A stretch of 64,000 nucleotides of DNA, from assembly GCF_014641495.1 (NCBI RefSeq), contig NZ_BMHV01000016.1, positions 1 to 64,000 on the forward strand. Direction: 5' to 3'. This stretch comes from Terasakiella brassicae. GTDB lineage: Bacteria > Pseudomonadota > Alphaproteobacteria > Rhodospirillales > Terasakiellaceae. The first letter of the stretch is position 1. Each line of letters opens with the position of its first letter. The notes below the pieces were generated by a model that was given only the letters and a program-made list of their open reading frames with translations, did not search any database and was not told where the DNA came from. This document shows positions 14,083 to 23,381 of this stretch, piece by piece. The translations under genes and the position numbers were made by a program.

Positions 14083-15807
14083 ATGACCTCTCAGACTGTT
14101 TCCATTGCCATCACCGGTGCCGGTGGGGCGGGTGTAATGACGGCGGGCCAGATGCTTCTGGATGCTGCTGCAAAAGCCGGCCTTTATGGCCTTATGACAC
14201 GTTCCAGCGGGCCGCAAATTCGAGGTGGCGAAGCCGCAGCCTTTATTCGCTTGTCCAGCGACCCCGTGGCCTGCCCGGATGATCATTTTGACGTTTTATT
14301 CTGTTTTGACTGGATGAACGTGGATCGTTTTGCCGCTGAATTACCCTTGCGCAATGACAGTGTGATCATTGGCGATGCGTCAGCAGGCGAAGCCCCGGAT
14401 GTGTTGAAAAACAGCGGGGCACGCATGGTTCTGGTGCCGTTAAGCGATACGGCGAAAGAAGTCGAAGGCGGTCGTCCCAATATGATCGGTTTGGGGATGT
14501 TGGGCGAAATTGCCGGTTTGCCCTTGGATGCCTTGTCAGCCATTTTGGAAAAAGTTCTCAAACGCAAAGGTCAGACGGCATTGGATGCGTCGATTGCCGG
14601 TGTGAAACGCGGGATGGAAGTTGCCGGTGAACTGGAAGCCGAGATCGGTATCAACCTGCATCTGGCGAGCAAAGACAGTGAAACGACACGTTGGTCTTTG
14701 ACCGGGAACGAAGCGGCCGGAATGGGGGCCATTCGCGGCGGTGTGCGTTTCTGTGCGGCTTATCCGATTACCCCGGCGACCGAGATTCTGGAATGGCTTG
14801 CCCCCAATCTGGAAAAAGTTGGGGGGACTCTGGTTCAGGCCGAAGACGAGCTTGCGTCTGTCAACATGATTATTGGCGGCTCGTTCGGCGGGGTGCCTTC
14901 GATTACAGCAACATCCGGCCCCGGTCTGGCCTTGATGACCGAGGCACTGGGTTTGGCGGTTTCAGCCGAAATTCCCATTGTTGTGGTCGATGTGATGCGC
15001 GGGGGGCCCAGCACGGGGATCCCGACCAAATCCGAACAAAGTGATTTGAACATTGCGCTGCATGGTTTACATGGCGATGCGCCCCATATTGTAACGGCAC
15101 CGAATTCCATTTCTGACTGCCTGTTTACAACGCAATGGACCGTACATCTGGCGGAGGCCTTGCAGACAACGGCAATCGTTTTATCCGATCAGTCGTTGGG
15201 TCAATCGCGCAATGTCATCGACAAACCGGCGGATTTGGCTTTTGTGGCAAAACGCGAAGTGGCCCCGGCCCATGTGGTCGATTACAAGCGCTATGCCCTG
15301 ACGGACAGCGGCGTTTCGCCAATGGCTATTCCGGGCACACCGGGTGGGGAATATGTGGCAGACGGTCTGGAAACACAGGAAAATGCCCGACCCAGTTCAC
15401 AGGCCGAAGACCATTATGCCCAGCTTGATAAACGCGAACGTAAATTGACCGGGTTCGATTACGGCCAGCATTGGGCGGAAATTGAAGGCGATAGCGATTT
15501 TGCCGTTATTACGTTTGGGTCGGTGACCGCCCCTGTGCGCGAAGCGATCAAACGCTTGGAAGGCGAAGGTCAAAAGGTTAAATTAATATCCATGCGCTTG
15601 CTGGCTCCTGCCCTGCCTGATCGTTTCAATGAAGCAATGGCAGGGGTGAAGAAGGCATTGGTCGTGGAACAAACACACTCAAAGCAGTTCTATCGCTACC
15701 TGCGCAGTGAATTTGATCTGCCGAAAGACACAACTGTATTGGCGAAACCGGGACCGTTGCCGTTCCGCCCCAATGAAATCGTTACTCAAATCAAGGAGCT
15801 GGCATAA
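14083..15807 (+). CDS. korA: 2-oxoacid:ferredoxin oxidoreductase, fused gamma/alpha subunit (KorA)
   Basis: The 574-residue protein joins a gamma-type domain (about 1-190, GAGGAGVMTAGQ, SSGPQIRGGEAAAF) with an alpha-type pyrimidine-binding domain (about 200-400, GNEAAGMGAIRGGVRF, AYPITPATEILE, SGPGLALMTEALG) and a transketolase C-like end. With KorB it oxidatively decarboxylates 2-oxoglutarate, or a related 2-oxoacid, to the acyl-CoA with ferredoxin as acceptor; the reverse reaction is possible. Its stop shares a base with the korB start (TAATG), so a complex with coupled translation is expected. The exact substrate is inferred from resemblance to alphaproteobacterial and archaeal KorAB. Confidence 0.88.
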   Translation: MTSQTVSIAITGAGGAGVMTAGQMLLDAAAKAGLYGLMTRSSGPQIRGGEAAAFIRLSSDPVACPDDHFDVLFCFDWMNVDRFAAELPLRNDSVIIGDASAGEAPDVLKNSGARMVLVPLSDTAKEVEGGRPNMIGLGMLGEIAGLPLDALSAILEKVLKRKGQTALDASIAGVKRGMEVAGELEAEIGINLHLASKDSETTRWSLTGNEAAGMGAIRGGVRFCAAYPITPATEILEWLAPNLEKVGGTLVQAEDELASVNMIIGGSFGGVPSITATSGPGLALMTEALGLAVSAEIPIVVVDVMRGGPSTGIPTKSEQSDLNIALHGLHGDAPHIVTAPNSISDCLFTTQWTVHLAEALQTTAIVLSDQSLGQSRNVIDKPADLAFVAKREVAPAHVVDYKRYALTDSGVSPMAIPGTPGGEYVADGLETQENARPSSQAEDHYAQLDKRERKLTGFDYGQHWAEIEGDSDFAVITFGSVTAPVREAIKRLEGEGQKVKLISMRLLAPALPDRFNEAMAGVKKALVVEQTHSKQFYRYLRSEFDLPKDTTVLAKPGPLPFRPNEIVTQIKELA

Positions 15808-16643
15808 TGGATCAGGTTGTTCAACACAAACCGTTGACGTTTAAAGACTATAAGTCCGATTACAAGCCAGTCTGGTGTCCGGGATGCGGTGATTTTTCTG
15901 TTTTGGCCTCTGTCACCAAAGCTTTGGCAGAACTGCAAATTGCGCGTGAAAATTGCGCGGTGATTTCCGGTATTGGCTGTAGTTCCCGTATTCCGGCTTA
16001 TACCAGCGTTTATGGATTTCACGGCATTCATGGTCGGGCGCTTGCCAGTGCGACAGGCCTAAAAGTGGCGCGTCCTGATTTGACCGTTATTGCCACAGGC
16101 GGCGACGGAGATGGGTTTTCCATCGGGGGGAACCACTTCCTGCATGCTTGTCGTCGCAATGTGGACATGACCTATATTGTGATGGATAACGAAGTCTACG
16201 GCATGACCAAAGGGCAAGCCTCCCCGACGACAGCATCGGATTGGGAAGGTTCCAAACTGACACCGCACGGGACAGGGGTTTCCCCTTTTAATCCGTTGGC
16301 TGTTGCGTTATCTGCCGGGGCAGGTTTTGTGGCCCGTGGTTTTGCAGGGGATCCGAACGGATCGGCGAAACTGATTACACAAGCTATTCAACACAAAGGG
16401 TTTTCTTTTGTGCAAATTCTCAGTCCTTGTGTGACGTTCCGTCCTGAACAGACGGAATGGAAAAAAATCATCCGCAAAGGCGAGATTTCAGAAACCAATG
16501 CCTTGGCTGAAGCAATGGCGTTTTTGGCAACTGATGACGGGTTCAGCACAGGCGTTCTTTATGAGACGCAGCGCCCGGTTTATGCGCCCAAACAGGAAGA
16601 GAAATATAGTGTGAAAGATATTGAAGCCAGTTTTGAGCTTTAA
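15807..16643 (+). CDS. korB: 2-oxoacid:ferredoxin oxidoreductase beta subunit (KorB)
   Basis: The 278-residue thiamine-diphosphate subunit has VWCPGCGDFSVL near the N-terminus and GIGCSSR about 25 residues later. These cysteines, with a later one in SPCVTF, are the expected ligands of the single 4Fe-4S cluster. GDGDGFSIGGNHFLHACRRN followed by DNEVYGMTKGQ is the thiamine-diphosphate and Mg2+ binding motif. There is no ferredoxin-like domain, as usual for the two-subunit type. It is coupled to korA and followed by a strong terminator, so the operon is korAB alone. Confidence 0.9.
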   Translation: MDQVVQHKPLTFKDYKSDYKPVWCPGCGDFSVLASVTKALAELQIARENCAVISGIGCSSRIPAYTSVYGFHGIHGRALASATGLKVARPDLTVIATGGDGDGFSIGGNHFLHACRRNVDMTYIVMDNEVYGMTKGQASPTTASDWEGSKLTPHGTGVSPFNPLAVALSAGAGFVARGFAGDPNGSAKLITQAIQHKGFSFVQILSPCVTFRPEQTEWKKIIRKGEISETNALAEAMAFLATDDGFSTGVLYETQRPVYAPKQEEKYSVKDIEASFEL

Positions 16644-16663
16644 GGCTTTTACATTATAAAATT

Positions 16664-16698
16664 AAGGGCGGCATACATCATATCTGCCGCCCTTAGGC
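16664..16698 (+). terminator. Intrinsic terminator of korAB
   Basis: AAGGGCGGCA (16664-16673) and TGCCGCCCTT (16685-16694) form a 10-bp stem with an 11-base loop. The T-run begins a few bases later (AGGCTTTTT). Confidence 0.8.
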
Positions 16699-16740
16699 TT
16701 TTTGGCAAAGTCTTTCAGGTTATTGACAAAGCCCCTCAAC

Positions 16741-16838
16741 TGTCATCCCCGACCCTGATCGGGGATCCATCTTTGTCCAATGAGTAACATCTAATCCATT
16801 GATTTTAAATGGATCCCGCATCAAGCGCGGGATGACGG
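16741..16838. repeat. Extragenic palindromic element (GTCATCCCC family), long copy
   Basis: GTCATCCCCGACCCTGATC continues into GGGGATCCAT (to 16770), and the mirrored ATGGATCCC continues to CGCGGGATGAC (16809-16837). The outer halves pair over the whole element and each half also folds on its own. A shorter copy starting with the same 18 bases lies at 45864-45898. Such GTCATCCC...GGGATGAC elements are dispersed extragenic repeats in many alphaproteobacterial genomes. Confidence 0.75.
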
Positions 16839-16912
16839 CTTTGGGTCAATTATTTACTGAAAACACTTTGTCAGCAGTCTGAGGATGGAACGATAGAAAG
16901 CGTTCCATCCCT

Positions 16913-17845
16913 TTAATCGAACAGACAGGAAACGGATTGTTCATCATGGATCCGTTTAATCGCTTCCGACAGGATCGGGGCGATGGAAATATGACGAATG
17001 TTGCTGGCATCAATCACTGGCTCGGTCCCTTGGATGGAATCTGTAACCGCCAGTTCCTTCAAGGCAGAAGAGGTAATGCGTGAAACCGCACCGCCAGATA
17101 AAACACCGTGTGTGATGTAGGCAGAAGCACTTTTGGCACCATTTTTCAACAAGGCCTGTGCCGCATTGCACAATGTGCCGCCGGAATCGACGATATCATC
17201 GATCAGAATACAGTTTTTACCGTCCACATCGCCGATAACATTCATAACTTCGGAAACCCCGGCGCGTTCGCGGCGTTTGTCGATGATGGCAAGATTACAG
17301 TCCAGACGTTTGGCAATGGCACGTGCGCGAACCACACCGCCGACATCGGGGGAGACGATCAAGAGATTTTCTGTATCGTAGTGTTGCGCGATATCGCGGG
17401 CAAAAACCGGGGCGGCGTGCAGGTTATCCACCGGAATATCGAAGAACCCCTGAATTTGACCGGCGTGCAGGTCCATTGTCAACACGCGGTCTGCACCGGC
17501 TGTGGTAATCAGGTTTGCAACCAGTTTTGCAGAAATCGGCGAGCGTGGGGCCGATTTACGGTCCTGACGGGCATAGCCGAAATAAGGAACGACAGCAGTG
17601 ATGCGCCGGGCTGATCCACGACGCGCGGCGTCAATGGTGACCAACAGTTCCATCATATTGTCGTTTGCGGGATAAGACGTTGGTTGAACGATGAAGACAT
17701 CTTCACCGCGAACGTTTTCAAGGATTTCAACGAAGACTTCCTGATCTGAAAAACGTTTGACGCTGGCTTCGGTGAGAGGAGTGCCAAGCTCTTTACAGAT
17801 TGCTTCGGCCAGAGGACGGTTTGCGTTACCGGTGAGGATTTTCAT
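16913..17845 (-). CDS. prs: Ribose-phosphate pyrophosphokinase Prs
   Basis: The ATG at 17845, with TAGG upstream, gives 310 residues, normal for the family. Prs makes PRPP from ribose 5-phosphate and ATP for nucleotide, His and Trp synthesis. The signature for divalent cation binding ([18 protein letters not shown]), the flexible-loop start (DKRRERAG) and the PRPP loop DDIVDSGGT are intact. It is the last gene of the leftward series from lgt, separated from the lipoprotein gene by 141 bases. An inverted repeat GGATGGAACG/CGTTCCATCC (16884-16910) follows its stop but lacks a T-run on this strand. Confidence 0.95.
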   Translation of the reverse strand: MKILTGNANRPLAEAICKELGTPLTEASVKRFSDQEVFVEILENVRGEDVFIVQPTSYPANDNMMELLVTIDAARRGSARRITAVVPYFGYARQDRKSAPRSPISAKLVANLITTAGADRVLTMDLHAGQIQGFFDIPVDNLHAAPVFARDIAQHYDTENLLIVSPDVGGVVRARAIAKRLDCNLAIIDKRRERAGVSEVMNVIGDVDGKNCILIDDIVDSGGTLCNAAQALLKNGAKSASAYITHGVLSGGAVSRITSSALKELAVTDSIQGTEPVIDASNIRHISIAPILSEAIKRIHDEQSVSCLFD

Positions 17846-17986
17846 GTGAAAACCTAGTCCATAATGTGGTGGGCCCGAGTGATTTCGCGCCGAACATATC
17901 AATGCGGAAGTTTGATGTAAACGTCTTATTAACGATCTTGATCATCTTTGTGACGGAACAAAGACATTTCAACGTGTGTGGGATTG

Positions 17987-18940
17987 TTAATAAGGGGCAA
18001 TGAACCGATGGTTTCGCCGTCCCGGTGCAGCTGTTGTGCCGATTTGGGGGCGACTCCGGTCAAATTGGGCCTCGCTGCGATGGCGTTCGACCATTAATCC
18101 AATACTTTGTACAGCCGCGCGTGAAATTTCATAGGCCAATCGGCCCCAAGGCTTGTTTAAACGGCCTTCTTCCAGTTGGTTGTTCAGTTGCGCCCGGCCC
18201 AGTTCCAGCCCGGTGGCATCTTTGACAATCCAAGCAATTTTGATGCGTTGTTTGCCTTCAAACGGATCAAGGGCGCGCACCTCTGCATCCAGAATATAAC
18301 CGTTTTTAGATGGCTTGTTGCGTACCAACGCCCCGGCTTGACGCAAGGTTAGGGTCATGGCCTTTTTCAAGGCATTTGCGCCATCCCCCGGCACCCTGTC
18401 AATTTTATCGATAAAAAACACAACATCTTGATCACGTACAGCCAGTTCGACAGCTTCGCGTTCCCGGTTATCTTGTAGGTAACTTGCAAATTCATCGGCG
18501 GCCGCTTCGACCAGATTGTCGATCATAGCTTGATCACCATATTCCCAACGGCGGCGGTCCACATTTATCGGTTGGGAATATTCGAGTTTTTCACCACTTT
18601 CACGCTTGGCAAAGGTCCAGTAAATCGCCCCTGTTATATGGGGATTACGCCGGTCGCGTTTGATGACCACCTGTCCCCGCACTTTATAAGACGGGTTGGT
18701 GATTGCGTTGCTGGTTGAAGGAATGCCGCGTGCGCCCAGACTTTCTGCAAGGCTGTTTCCCATAATTTTTGCTAATGGTTTGGCAATCCCTTCAATTTTC
18801 TGAATGAAGATCGTCCCCCCATCGCGCAGACGCAGGCCGGACGGATCAAACCCGGTCCGGCTATGGCGTAGCGGTTGCGGGGCCTGTGTGCAGGCAACCA
18901 GTATCAAGACAAGACTGAGGGCAAAAAGACGATGGAACAT
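17987..18940 (-). CDS. Predicted lipoprotein of unknown function
   Basis: The 317-residue protein starts with a hydrophobic signal (LFALSLVLILVAC) ending in the lipobox LVAC at residue 17, so it is probably lipid-anchored facing the periplasm. The rest is soluble, alpha/beta in appearance, with repeated 'GYILDAEVRALDPFEGKQRIKIAWIVKDA'-type strands split as two halves. I do not recognise a domain. It follows pgeF and the 23-residue peptide at 18956-19027 in a tight series from lgt, the enzyme that attaches lipid to lipoproteins. The fact that it sits in an lgt operon is suggestive only. Confidence 0.75.
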   Translation of the reverse strand: MFHRLFALSLVLILVACTQAPQPLRHSRTGFDPSGLRLRDGGTIFIQKIEGIAKPLAKIMGNSLAESLGARGIPSTSNAITNPSYKVRGQVVIKRDRRNPHITGAIYWTFAKRESGEKLEYSQPINVDRRRWEYGDQAMIDNLVEAAADEFASYLQDNREREAVELAVRDQDVVFFIDKIDRVPGDGANALKKAMTLTLRQAGALVRNKPSKNGYILDAEVRALDPFEGKQRIKIAWIVKDATGLELGRAQLNNQLEEGRLNKPWGRLAYEISRAAVQSIGLMVERHRSEAQFDRSRPQIGTTAAPGRRNHRFIAPY

Positions 18941-18955
18941 GGCGGTGTTATGGTT

Positions 18956-19027
18956 CTAAATGACCATGACGCAGGAAAACATCAGGGCCGCAAGGCTTAG
19001 TAACATCATCATGACAAGATAAGGCAT
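18956..19027 (-). CDS. 23-residue hydrophobic peptide coupled to pgeF
   Basis: The ATG at 19027 overlaps the pgeF stop by one base (TAATG). The frame encodes MPYLVMMMLLSLAALMFSCV followed by MVI, a single predicted membrane helix with one Cys. The stop is TAG and the lipoprotein gene begins 16 bases later. The position in a tightly packed operon, the stop-start coupling and the fully hydrophobic composition argue for a real small protein. It is too short for a family call; it could also be a leader peptide that controls translation of the lipoprotein gene. Confidence 0.5.
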   Translation of the reverse strand: MPYLVMMMLLSLAALMFSCVMVI

Positions 19028-19803
19028 TATTCTGCTTCCAAGCTAATAACGGAAATCTGACGTCCATAGTCCGGTTCGTTTCTATGGGTGGCACGGCGAT
19101 AGCTGAAGAAACGTTCTTCATCCGGGTAAGTGTCGGCCAAGGATGCCTGAATACTGGCCAGTGATAACGTTTCCAGACGAGATTTGACAAACCCCGGCAG
19201 GTCAAATTGATAATGCCCTTCGCGTTTTGCGTCTGTGAACCAGTTCTCAAAGACCGGGTCTTGATTGAGAAAAGTTTTATAAAAACCGGCATCGACTTCA
19301 TAAGAGGCCTGATGAATGCACGGACCGATACAGGCATGGATGCTGTCTCGTTTGGCCCCAAGATCAATCATGGCCTGAACGGTGTTTTCCAGCACCCCGC
19401 CAATGGCCCCTTTCCATCCGGCGTGTGCGGCCCCGATAATCTGGTTTTCCCGATCGTGAAACAGGATGGGGGCGCAATCGGCTGTTAAAATCCCCAAGGC
19501 AATCCCCGGCTTGTTGGTGACAAGGGCGTCGACTTCGGGGCTGCGTTCACGTGTCCAGACCTGATCGACGCTATGGACACGATTGGAATGCACCTGTGCG
19601 GCACTAAGCAGGTCGGAAATCCGGTTGCCGAGACTTTGTACCACAAGGGCACGGTTGGTCATAACATCGGACAGACTGTCTTTTGATCCCCACGCGCAAT
19701 TCAACGAGTCGTAAAGACCTGTGCTTAATCCGCCGATACGGGTAAAAAAGCCGTGGGTTGTTGTGATGTTGTCAGCTGTTAAAAAGACGGGATCTTGGCT
19801 CAT
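19027..19803 (-). CDS. pgeF: PgeF/YfiH family peptidoglycan editing factor
   Basis: The 258-residue protein has the metal-binding residues of the copper-oxidoreductase-like YfiH fold: the His in AAQVHSNRVHSVD, the Cys in TADCAPILF and the His in AAHAGWKGA, with CIGPCIHQASYEV later. Family members correct misincorporation of serine in peptidoglycan precursors or act as purine nucleoside phosphorylases; which applies here is not decided by sequence. It overlaps the methyltransferase gene by 4 bases and the 23-residue peptide by 1, so all are one operon. Confidence 0.9.
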   Translation of the reverse strand: MSQDPVFLTADNITTTHGFFTRIGGLSTGLYDSLNCAWGSKDSLSDVMTNRALVVQSLGNRISDLLSAAQVHSNRVHSVDQVWTRERSPEVDALVTNKPGIALGILTADCAPILFHDRENQIIGAAHAGWKGAIGGVLENTVQAMIDLGAKRDSIHACIGPCIHQASYEVDAGFYKTFLNQDPVFENWFTDAKREGHYQFDLPGFVKSRLETLSLASIQASLADTYPDEERFFSYRRATHRNEPDYGRQISVISLEAE

Positions 19804-20903
19804 GTCACTTGACCTTCTTCAAAGGCAGCCGGGGTGGGCTGATCGGGATGGGTCGCACATAATACTTTGAATAATTTACCCATTTCTTCAGGCGCTGTCA
19901 GGCGTTTGTGGGCGGCGATTAGGCTGGGACGTTGTGTATCCTTGGCATGTTGCAACAAGGTCTGAAACCGTTGGGCAATGCCAAGGCGTTCCAAAAACAG
20001 ACCCTGACCAATCGGTCCCCAGACTTTGGCCCCGCCATCGCGGAAACTATGGGCCAATGTGGCAAAATCCACATGCGCGGTTAAGTCCACGTCACCGGGA
20101 TGATCCAGAACGGGGGCGTATTGATGATTTTTCAGGGCTTGCAGGGTTTCACCAAAATCCGGTTGGGCGTAGCCATAATCAATGGCTAAAAAGGCCCCGC
20201 CTTGTTCCTTGATCCGTTGACCCAGACCATAAGCCACCGATTGTGCGGTGGATGAAATTTCAAACAAGAAACCTTGATCGTCCTTGTTTTTTAAGGCGGG
20301 GGGCATCAGGGCTTGGGCGGCTTGATCACTTTGCAGGACAAACCGCAATCCTGTTCCATCGGGGTCAAGATCGATAAAACGTTCTGCCCAACCCTTTTCA
20401 CCTTTTTCAAACTGGCGAATGGGCAAGGCATCAAAAAATTCGTTGGCAATGAAAATTGCAGGCCCATCGGGTAAATGGGTGAAATCATCATGCCATTGGA
20501 TATCCAGCCCGCTATCTTGCAAGGTTTCCTTCTGGCGGGATTTTAAAACGGGGCTGATTTCCACCAGATGCACATCAAGGGCCTTATGAAAGCCGGGTAC
20601 CGCGCGGGTGGCCCGTAAGGCATCTGACATCAAGGTACCCCGTCCCGGTCCCAGTTCCACAAGATGAACTGACGCGGGACTGCCCATTTGTTGCCATGTA
20701 ATCGCCGCCCATAAACCAAGAAGTTCGCCAAAAGCCTGAGAAATTTCCGGGGCGGTCGTGAAATCCCCTTTGATCCCAAACGGGTCTTTTTTCATGTAGT
20801 AGCCGTGTTTGGGATGGCACAAACATTCTGCCATAAAATCGGATACGGAAATCGGGCCGGTATTTTCGATGCGCTGGCGCAGGATTTTCAACAAGGACGT
20901 CAT
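19800..20903 (-). CDS. MidA/NDUFAF7-type SAM-dependent methyltransferase
   Basis: The 367-residue protein begins with the family hallmark SVSDFMAECLCHPKHGYYM, then DPFGIKGDFTTAPEIS and the SAM-binding VELGPGRGTLM (about residues 85-95). IFIANEFFDALPI follows as motif II. Eukaryotic NDUFAF7 methylates an arginine of the 49-kDa subunit of respiratory complex I; the bacterial role is expected to be similar but is inferred. It overlaps lgt and pgeF by 4 bases on each side (ATGA-type), so translation is coupled. Confidence 0.85.
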   Translation of the reverse strand: MTSLLKILRQRIENTGPISVSDFMAECLCHPKHGYYMKKDPFGIKGDFTTAPEISQAFGELLGLWAAITWQQMGSPASVHLVELGPGRGTLMSDALRATRAVPGFHKALDVHLVEISPVLKSRQKETLQDSGLDIQWHDDFTHLPDGPAIFIANEFFDALPIRQFEKGEKGWAERFIDLDPDGTGLRFVLQSDQAAQALMPPALKNKDDQGFLFEISSTAQSVAYGLGQRIKEQGGAFLAIDYGYAQPDFGETLQALKNHQYAPVLDHPGDVDLTAHVDFATLAHSFRDGGAKVWGPIGQGLFLERLGIAQRFQTLLQHAKDTQRPSLIAAHKRLTAPEEMGKLFKVLCATHPDQPTPAAFEEGQVT

Positions 20904-21733
20904 GCGCGTTCTGTCCCCTTTTTATTTTGCCCATCGTTATTTTGATGGCGCAAGGCGTAGATGATAAACCCGATCCCGATGAGGATCATGGGCACCGATA
21001 GCCATTGTCCCATCGTGGAACCGCCGCTTAAATAACCGATTTGCACATCGGGTTGGCGCACCATTTCAACGATAGAACGGGCGATACCGTACCCGGCAAT
21101 GAAAACCCCCATAAAAAGACCGGGTGACTGGCGCAAACGTTCCCGGCGCGACAGGATGAACAGCACAATAAACAGGATGAGGCCTTCCATCAGGGCTTCG
21201 TAGATTTGACTGGGATGGCGCGGGTTTGGTCCGCCGTTGGGGAAGATGACCCCCCACGGAACATCGGTTTCGCGCCCGAATAATTCGGCATTGGCGAAAT
21301 TGGCAATGCGCCCGAAAAACAACCCAATCGGCGCCCCACAGGCCAGCAAATCCCCAAAGCTCAGCATGGGCAGTTTGTGTTTTTTACAGAATAAAATCGC
21401 GGCAACAACCACACCAAGGAACCCGCCGTGGAAAGACATGCCCCCTTTCCAGACCTGTAAAATGGCCATTGGATTTTGGCTGAAATAGTCGAAATTATAA
21501 AACAGCACGTACCCGGTACGACCACCTAAAACAACGCCGATTGTTGCCCAGAACAGAAAATCGTCAACCTGTTGGTGGGTGATGTTGCCGGGGAAAGATT
21601 TGGTCAGAAATTTGATATACTGCCAACCGCCGACCAGACCGACGATATAGGCCAATGCATACCAGCGAATAGCGATGGGCCCCAGTTCAACCGCAATGGG
21701 ATCGATCATGGGAAAGGCAATGGCAAATGTCAT
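20900..21733 (-). CDS. lgt: Prolipoprotein diacylglyceryl transferase Lgt
   Basis: The ATG at 21733 gives 277 residues; the longer frame to 21802 adds a polar piece with no ribosome-binding site. The protein has about seven membrane segments. It carries the Lgt signature GRIANFANAELFGRETD, the HGG loop in GMSFHGGFLG, and HPSQIYEALMEG. It transfers diacylglycerol to the lipobox Cys of prolipoproteins in the inner membrane. It heads the operon lgt, methyltransferase, pgeF, small peptide, lipoprotein. hldD ends 87 bases upstream on the same strand. Confidence 0.95.
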   Translation of the reverse strand: MTFAIAFPMIDPIAVELGPIAIRWYALAYIVGLVGGWQYIKFLTKSFPGNITHQQVDDFLFWATIGVVLGGRTGYVLFYNFDYFSQNPMAILQVWKGGMSFHGGFLGVVVAAILFCKKHKLPMLSFGDLLACGAPIGLFFGRIANFANAELFGRETDVPWGVIFPNGGPNPRHPSQIYEALMEGLILFIVLFILSRRERLRQSPGLFMGVFIAGYGIARSIVEMVRQPDVQIGYLSGGSTMGQWLSVPMILIGIGFIIYALRHQNNDGQNKKGTERA

Positions 21734-21819
21734 CTGATGTAATCTCTTTCTTTCGATGCAAAGAATGTTTTTACGCAAATGCGTCGTCGCAGGTTGTTTC
21801 AACCTGCTCGGGATTTACT

Positions 21820-22809
21820 CTAGCGGTGCGGATTGTCTTTACAGAGATAGTCTTGAACGTAGCGCCGCACACCCTCTTCCAGCTCCGTAAAAGGTTTATC
21901 GTATCCGGCAGCGCGCAACTTATCCATATTTGCCTGTGTAAAATATTGATATTTATCACGAATATTTACAGGCGTGTCGATGTAATGAATTTTCGGCTCC
22001 ATATCCAACGCCACATAAACTGCGCTGGCAAGGTCTTTGAAAGAACGGGCTTTGCCGGTTCCCACGTTAAACAGACCAGAAACGTCTTGATGATCATAAA
22101 GCCAAAGGATGACATCGACCACATCACCAACCCAAATGAAATCCCGCAATTGTCCGCCGTCTTCATAGTCCGGGTGATGGGATTTAAAAAGACGACACAT
22201 TAATTTTTCAGCCGCATCGGGATAGACATGGGCGACAACACTTTTTTGCCCGCCTTTGTGATATTCGTTGGGACCATAAACGTTGAAAAATTTCAACCCG
22301 GCCCATTGCGGGGGTGTGGTGCCGCCTTCTTCGGTTGTGCGTGCAACGGTGCGGTCAAACAGATGTTTGCTCCAGCCATAGGCATTGAGAGGTTCCAGAC
22401 GAGAAAGATCTTTGCGGTTTTCAAAATCATCAAAACCATGTGCCCCATCGCCGTATGTCGCAGCGGATGACGCATAAAGAAAACGCACTTTATATTGTGA
22501 ACACCAATCCCACAGGGCGGTTGTCAGACGAAAATTGTTATCGACGATTTTATCTGCATCTGTTTCTGTGGTGGCAGAAATCGCGCCCATGTGAAAGATG
22601 GCTTTAATATCGTCCTGATATTCCGCCAAAAAAGGAAACAGGTCGTCCGGGTGGATAATGTCATAAAGATCGCGCTTGGCAAGGTTGCGCCATTTGACGC
22701 CATCACGCAAACGATCCACCACGACCAGTTTTTCGTTCGGATAACGTTCTTCAAGGGCAGCAACGATATTCGATCCGATAAATCCGGCACCACCGGTAAC
22801 AACAAACAT
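21820..22809 (-). CDS. hldD: ADP-L-glycero-D-manno-heptose 6-epimerase HldD
   Basis: The ATG at 22809 (MFVVTGG) is preferred because AAGG is 9 bases upstream; an ATG three codons earlier is too close to that site. The 329-residue SDR has GGAGFIGSN (NADP loop), the catalytic Tyr/Lys in NAYGWSKHLFD and Ser-Ser-Ala in YASSAATYG. It converts ADP-D-glycero-D-manno-heptose to the L-glycero form for the LPS inner core. This shows a heptose-containing LPS. Other heptose genes are not in the window. Confidence 0.92.
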   Translation of the reverse strand: MFVVTGGAGFIGSNIVAALEERYPNEKLVVVDRLRDGVKWRNLAKRDLYDIIHPDDLFPFLAEYQDDIKAIFHMGAISATTETDADKIVDNNFRLTTALWDWCSQYKVRFLYASSAATYGDGAHGFDDFENRKDLSRLEPLNAYGWSKHLFDRTVARTTEEGGTTPPQWAGLKFFNVYGPNEYHKGGQKSVVAHVYPDAAEKLMCRLFKSHHPDYEDGGQLRDFIWVGDVVDVILWLYDHQDVSGLFNVGTGKARSFKDLASAVYVALDMEPKIHYIDTPVNIRDKYQYFTQANMDKLRAAGYDKPFTELEEGVRRYVQDYLCKDNPHR

Positions 22810-22951
22810 GGATATCATCCTTACTTTAACATGAGCGTTCTTGCGTTCTCTTATAGGGCGATCAGAGGTATGGCTTCAAGCAAGACTTGCGCTGAAAAGA
22901 ACTCATGCCATAATGCGCCACCGATTCGCCCCTATAAAAAGGAAAAGACTC

Positions 22952-23209
22952 ATGCAAAGCAAAAACCGTATTTTCGATGATGTTGCCAAGGTTGCCAGCG
23001 GTGCCGTCAGCACATTGACAGGTGTGAGAGAAGAAATTGATGGGCTAATTCGTCAACAAATAGAACGAGTTATGGCAGAAATGGATATTGTGCCGCGTGA
23101 AGAATTCGATGCGGTCAAGGCAATGGCAGCGAAGGCACGCGCCGAACAGGATGCATTAAACGTGCGCATTGCGGCGTTGGAAGAAGCCTTGGAAAAAGCA
23201 AAAAAATAA
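22952..23209 (+). CDS. ubiK: UbiK/YqiC-type ubiquinone biosynthesis accessory factor
   Basis: The ATG at 22952, with AAGGA upstream, gives 85 residues. The layout matches UbiK (BMFP domain): an amphipathic N-terminal helix (NRIFDDVAKVASGAVSTL), a hinge with VPREEFDAVKAMA, and a C-terminal coiled coil (about 60-85). UbiK binds membrane lipid and the UbiJ factor to support aerobic ubiquinone synthesis. It is divergent from hldD. A DnaA-box sequence (TTATCCACA, 23276-23284) and a weak terminator follow. Confidence 0.85.
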   Translation: MQSKNRIFDDVAKVASGAVSTLTGVREEIDGLIRQQIERVMAEMDIVPREEFDAVKAMAAKARAEQDALNVRIAALEEALEKAKK

Positions 23210-23308
23210 ACAAGTTAGCTTGGAAATAAGGGGACCCACGAGTCGCGGATTTTCATACCGCGTTGGTCCACAATTTTATCCACAGGAATCTTTTTTTCGA
23301 ATCCAAGA

Positions 23309-23331
23309 GCCCCTTGCGCAGGGCCTTTTTT
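23309..23331 (+). terminator. Probable terminator downstream of ubiK
   Basis: GCCCC...GGGC forms a 4-5 bp stem around TTGCGCA, followed by TTTTTT. The stem is short, so confidence is moderate. Confidence 0.5.
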
Positions 23332-23381
23332 ATTGTCTAGGTTCACCCTCAACGACAACGAATTAAAAGATTTTTTGAGTT

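Noticed and set aside
16741-16838. CRISPR array
   Set aside because: There is a single composite palindrome rather than regularly spaced repeats, and no cas genes are present.
16884-16910. Terminator of prs from the inverted repeat GGATGGAACG/CGTTCCATCC
   Set aside because: The stem is good but no T-run follows it on the minus strand.
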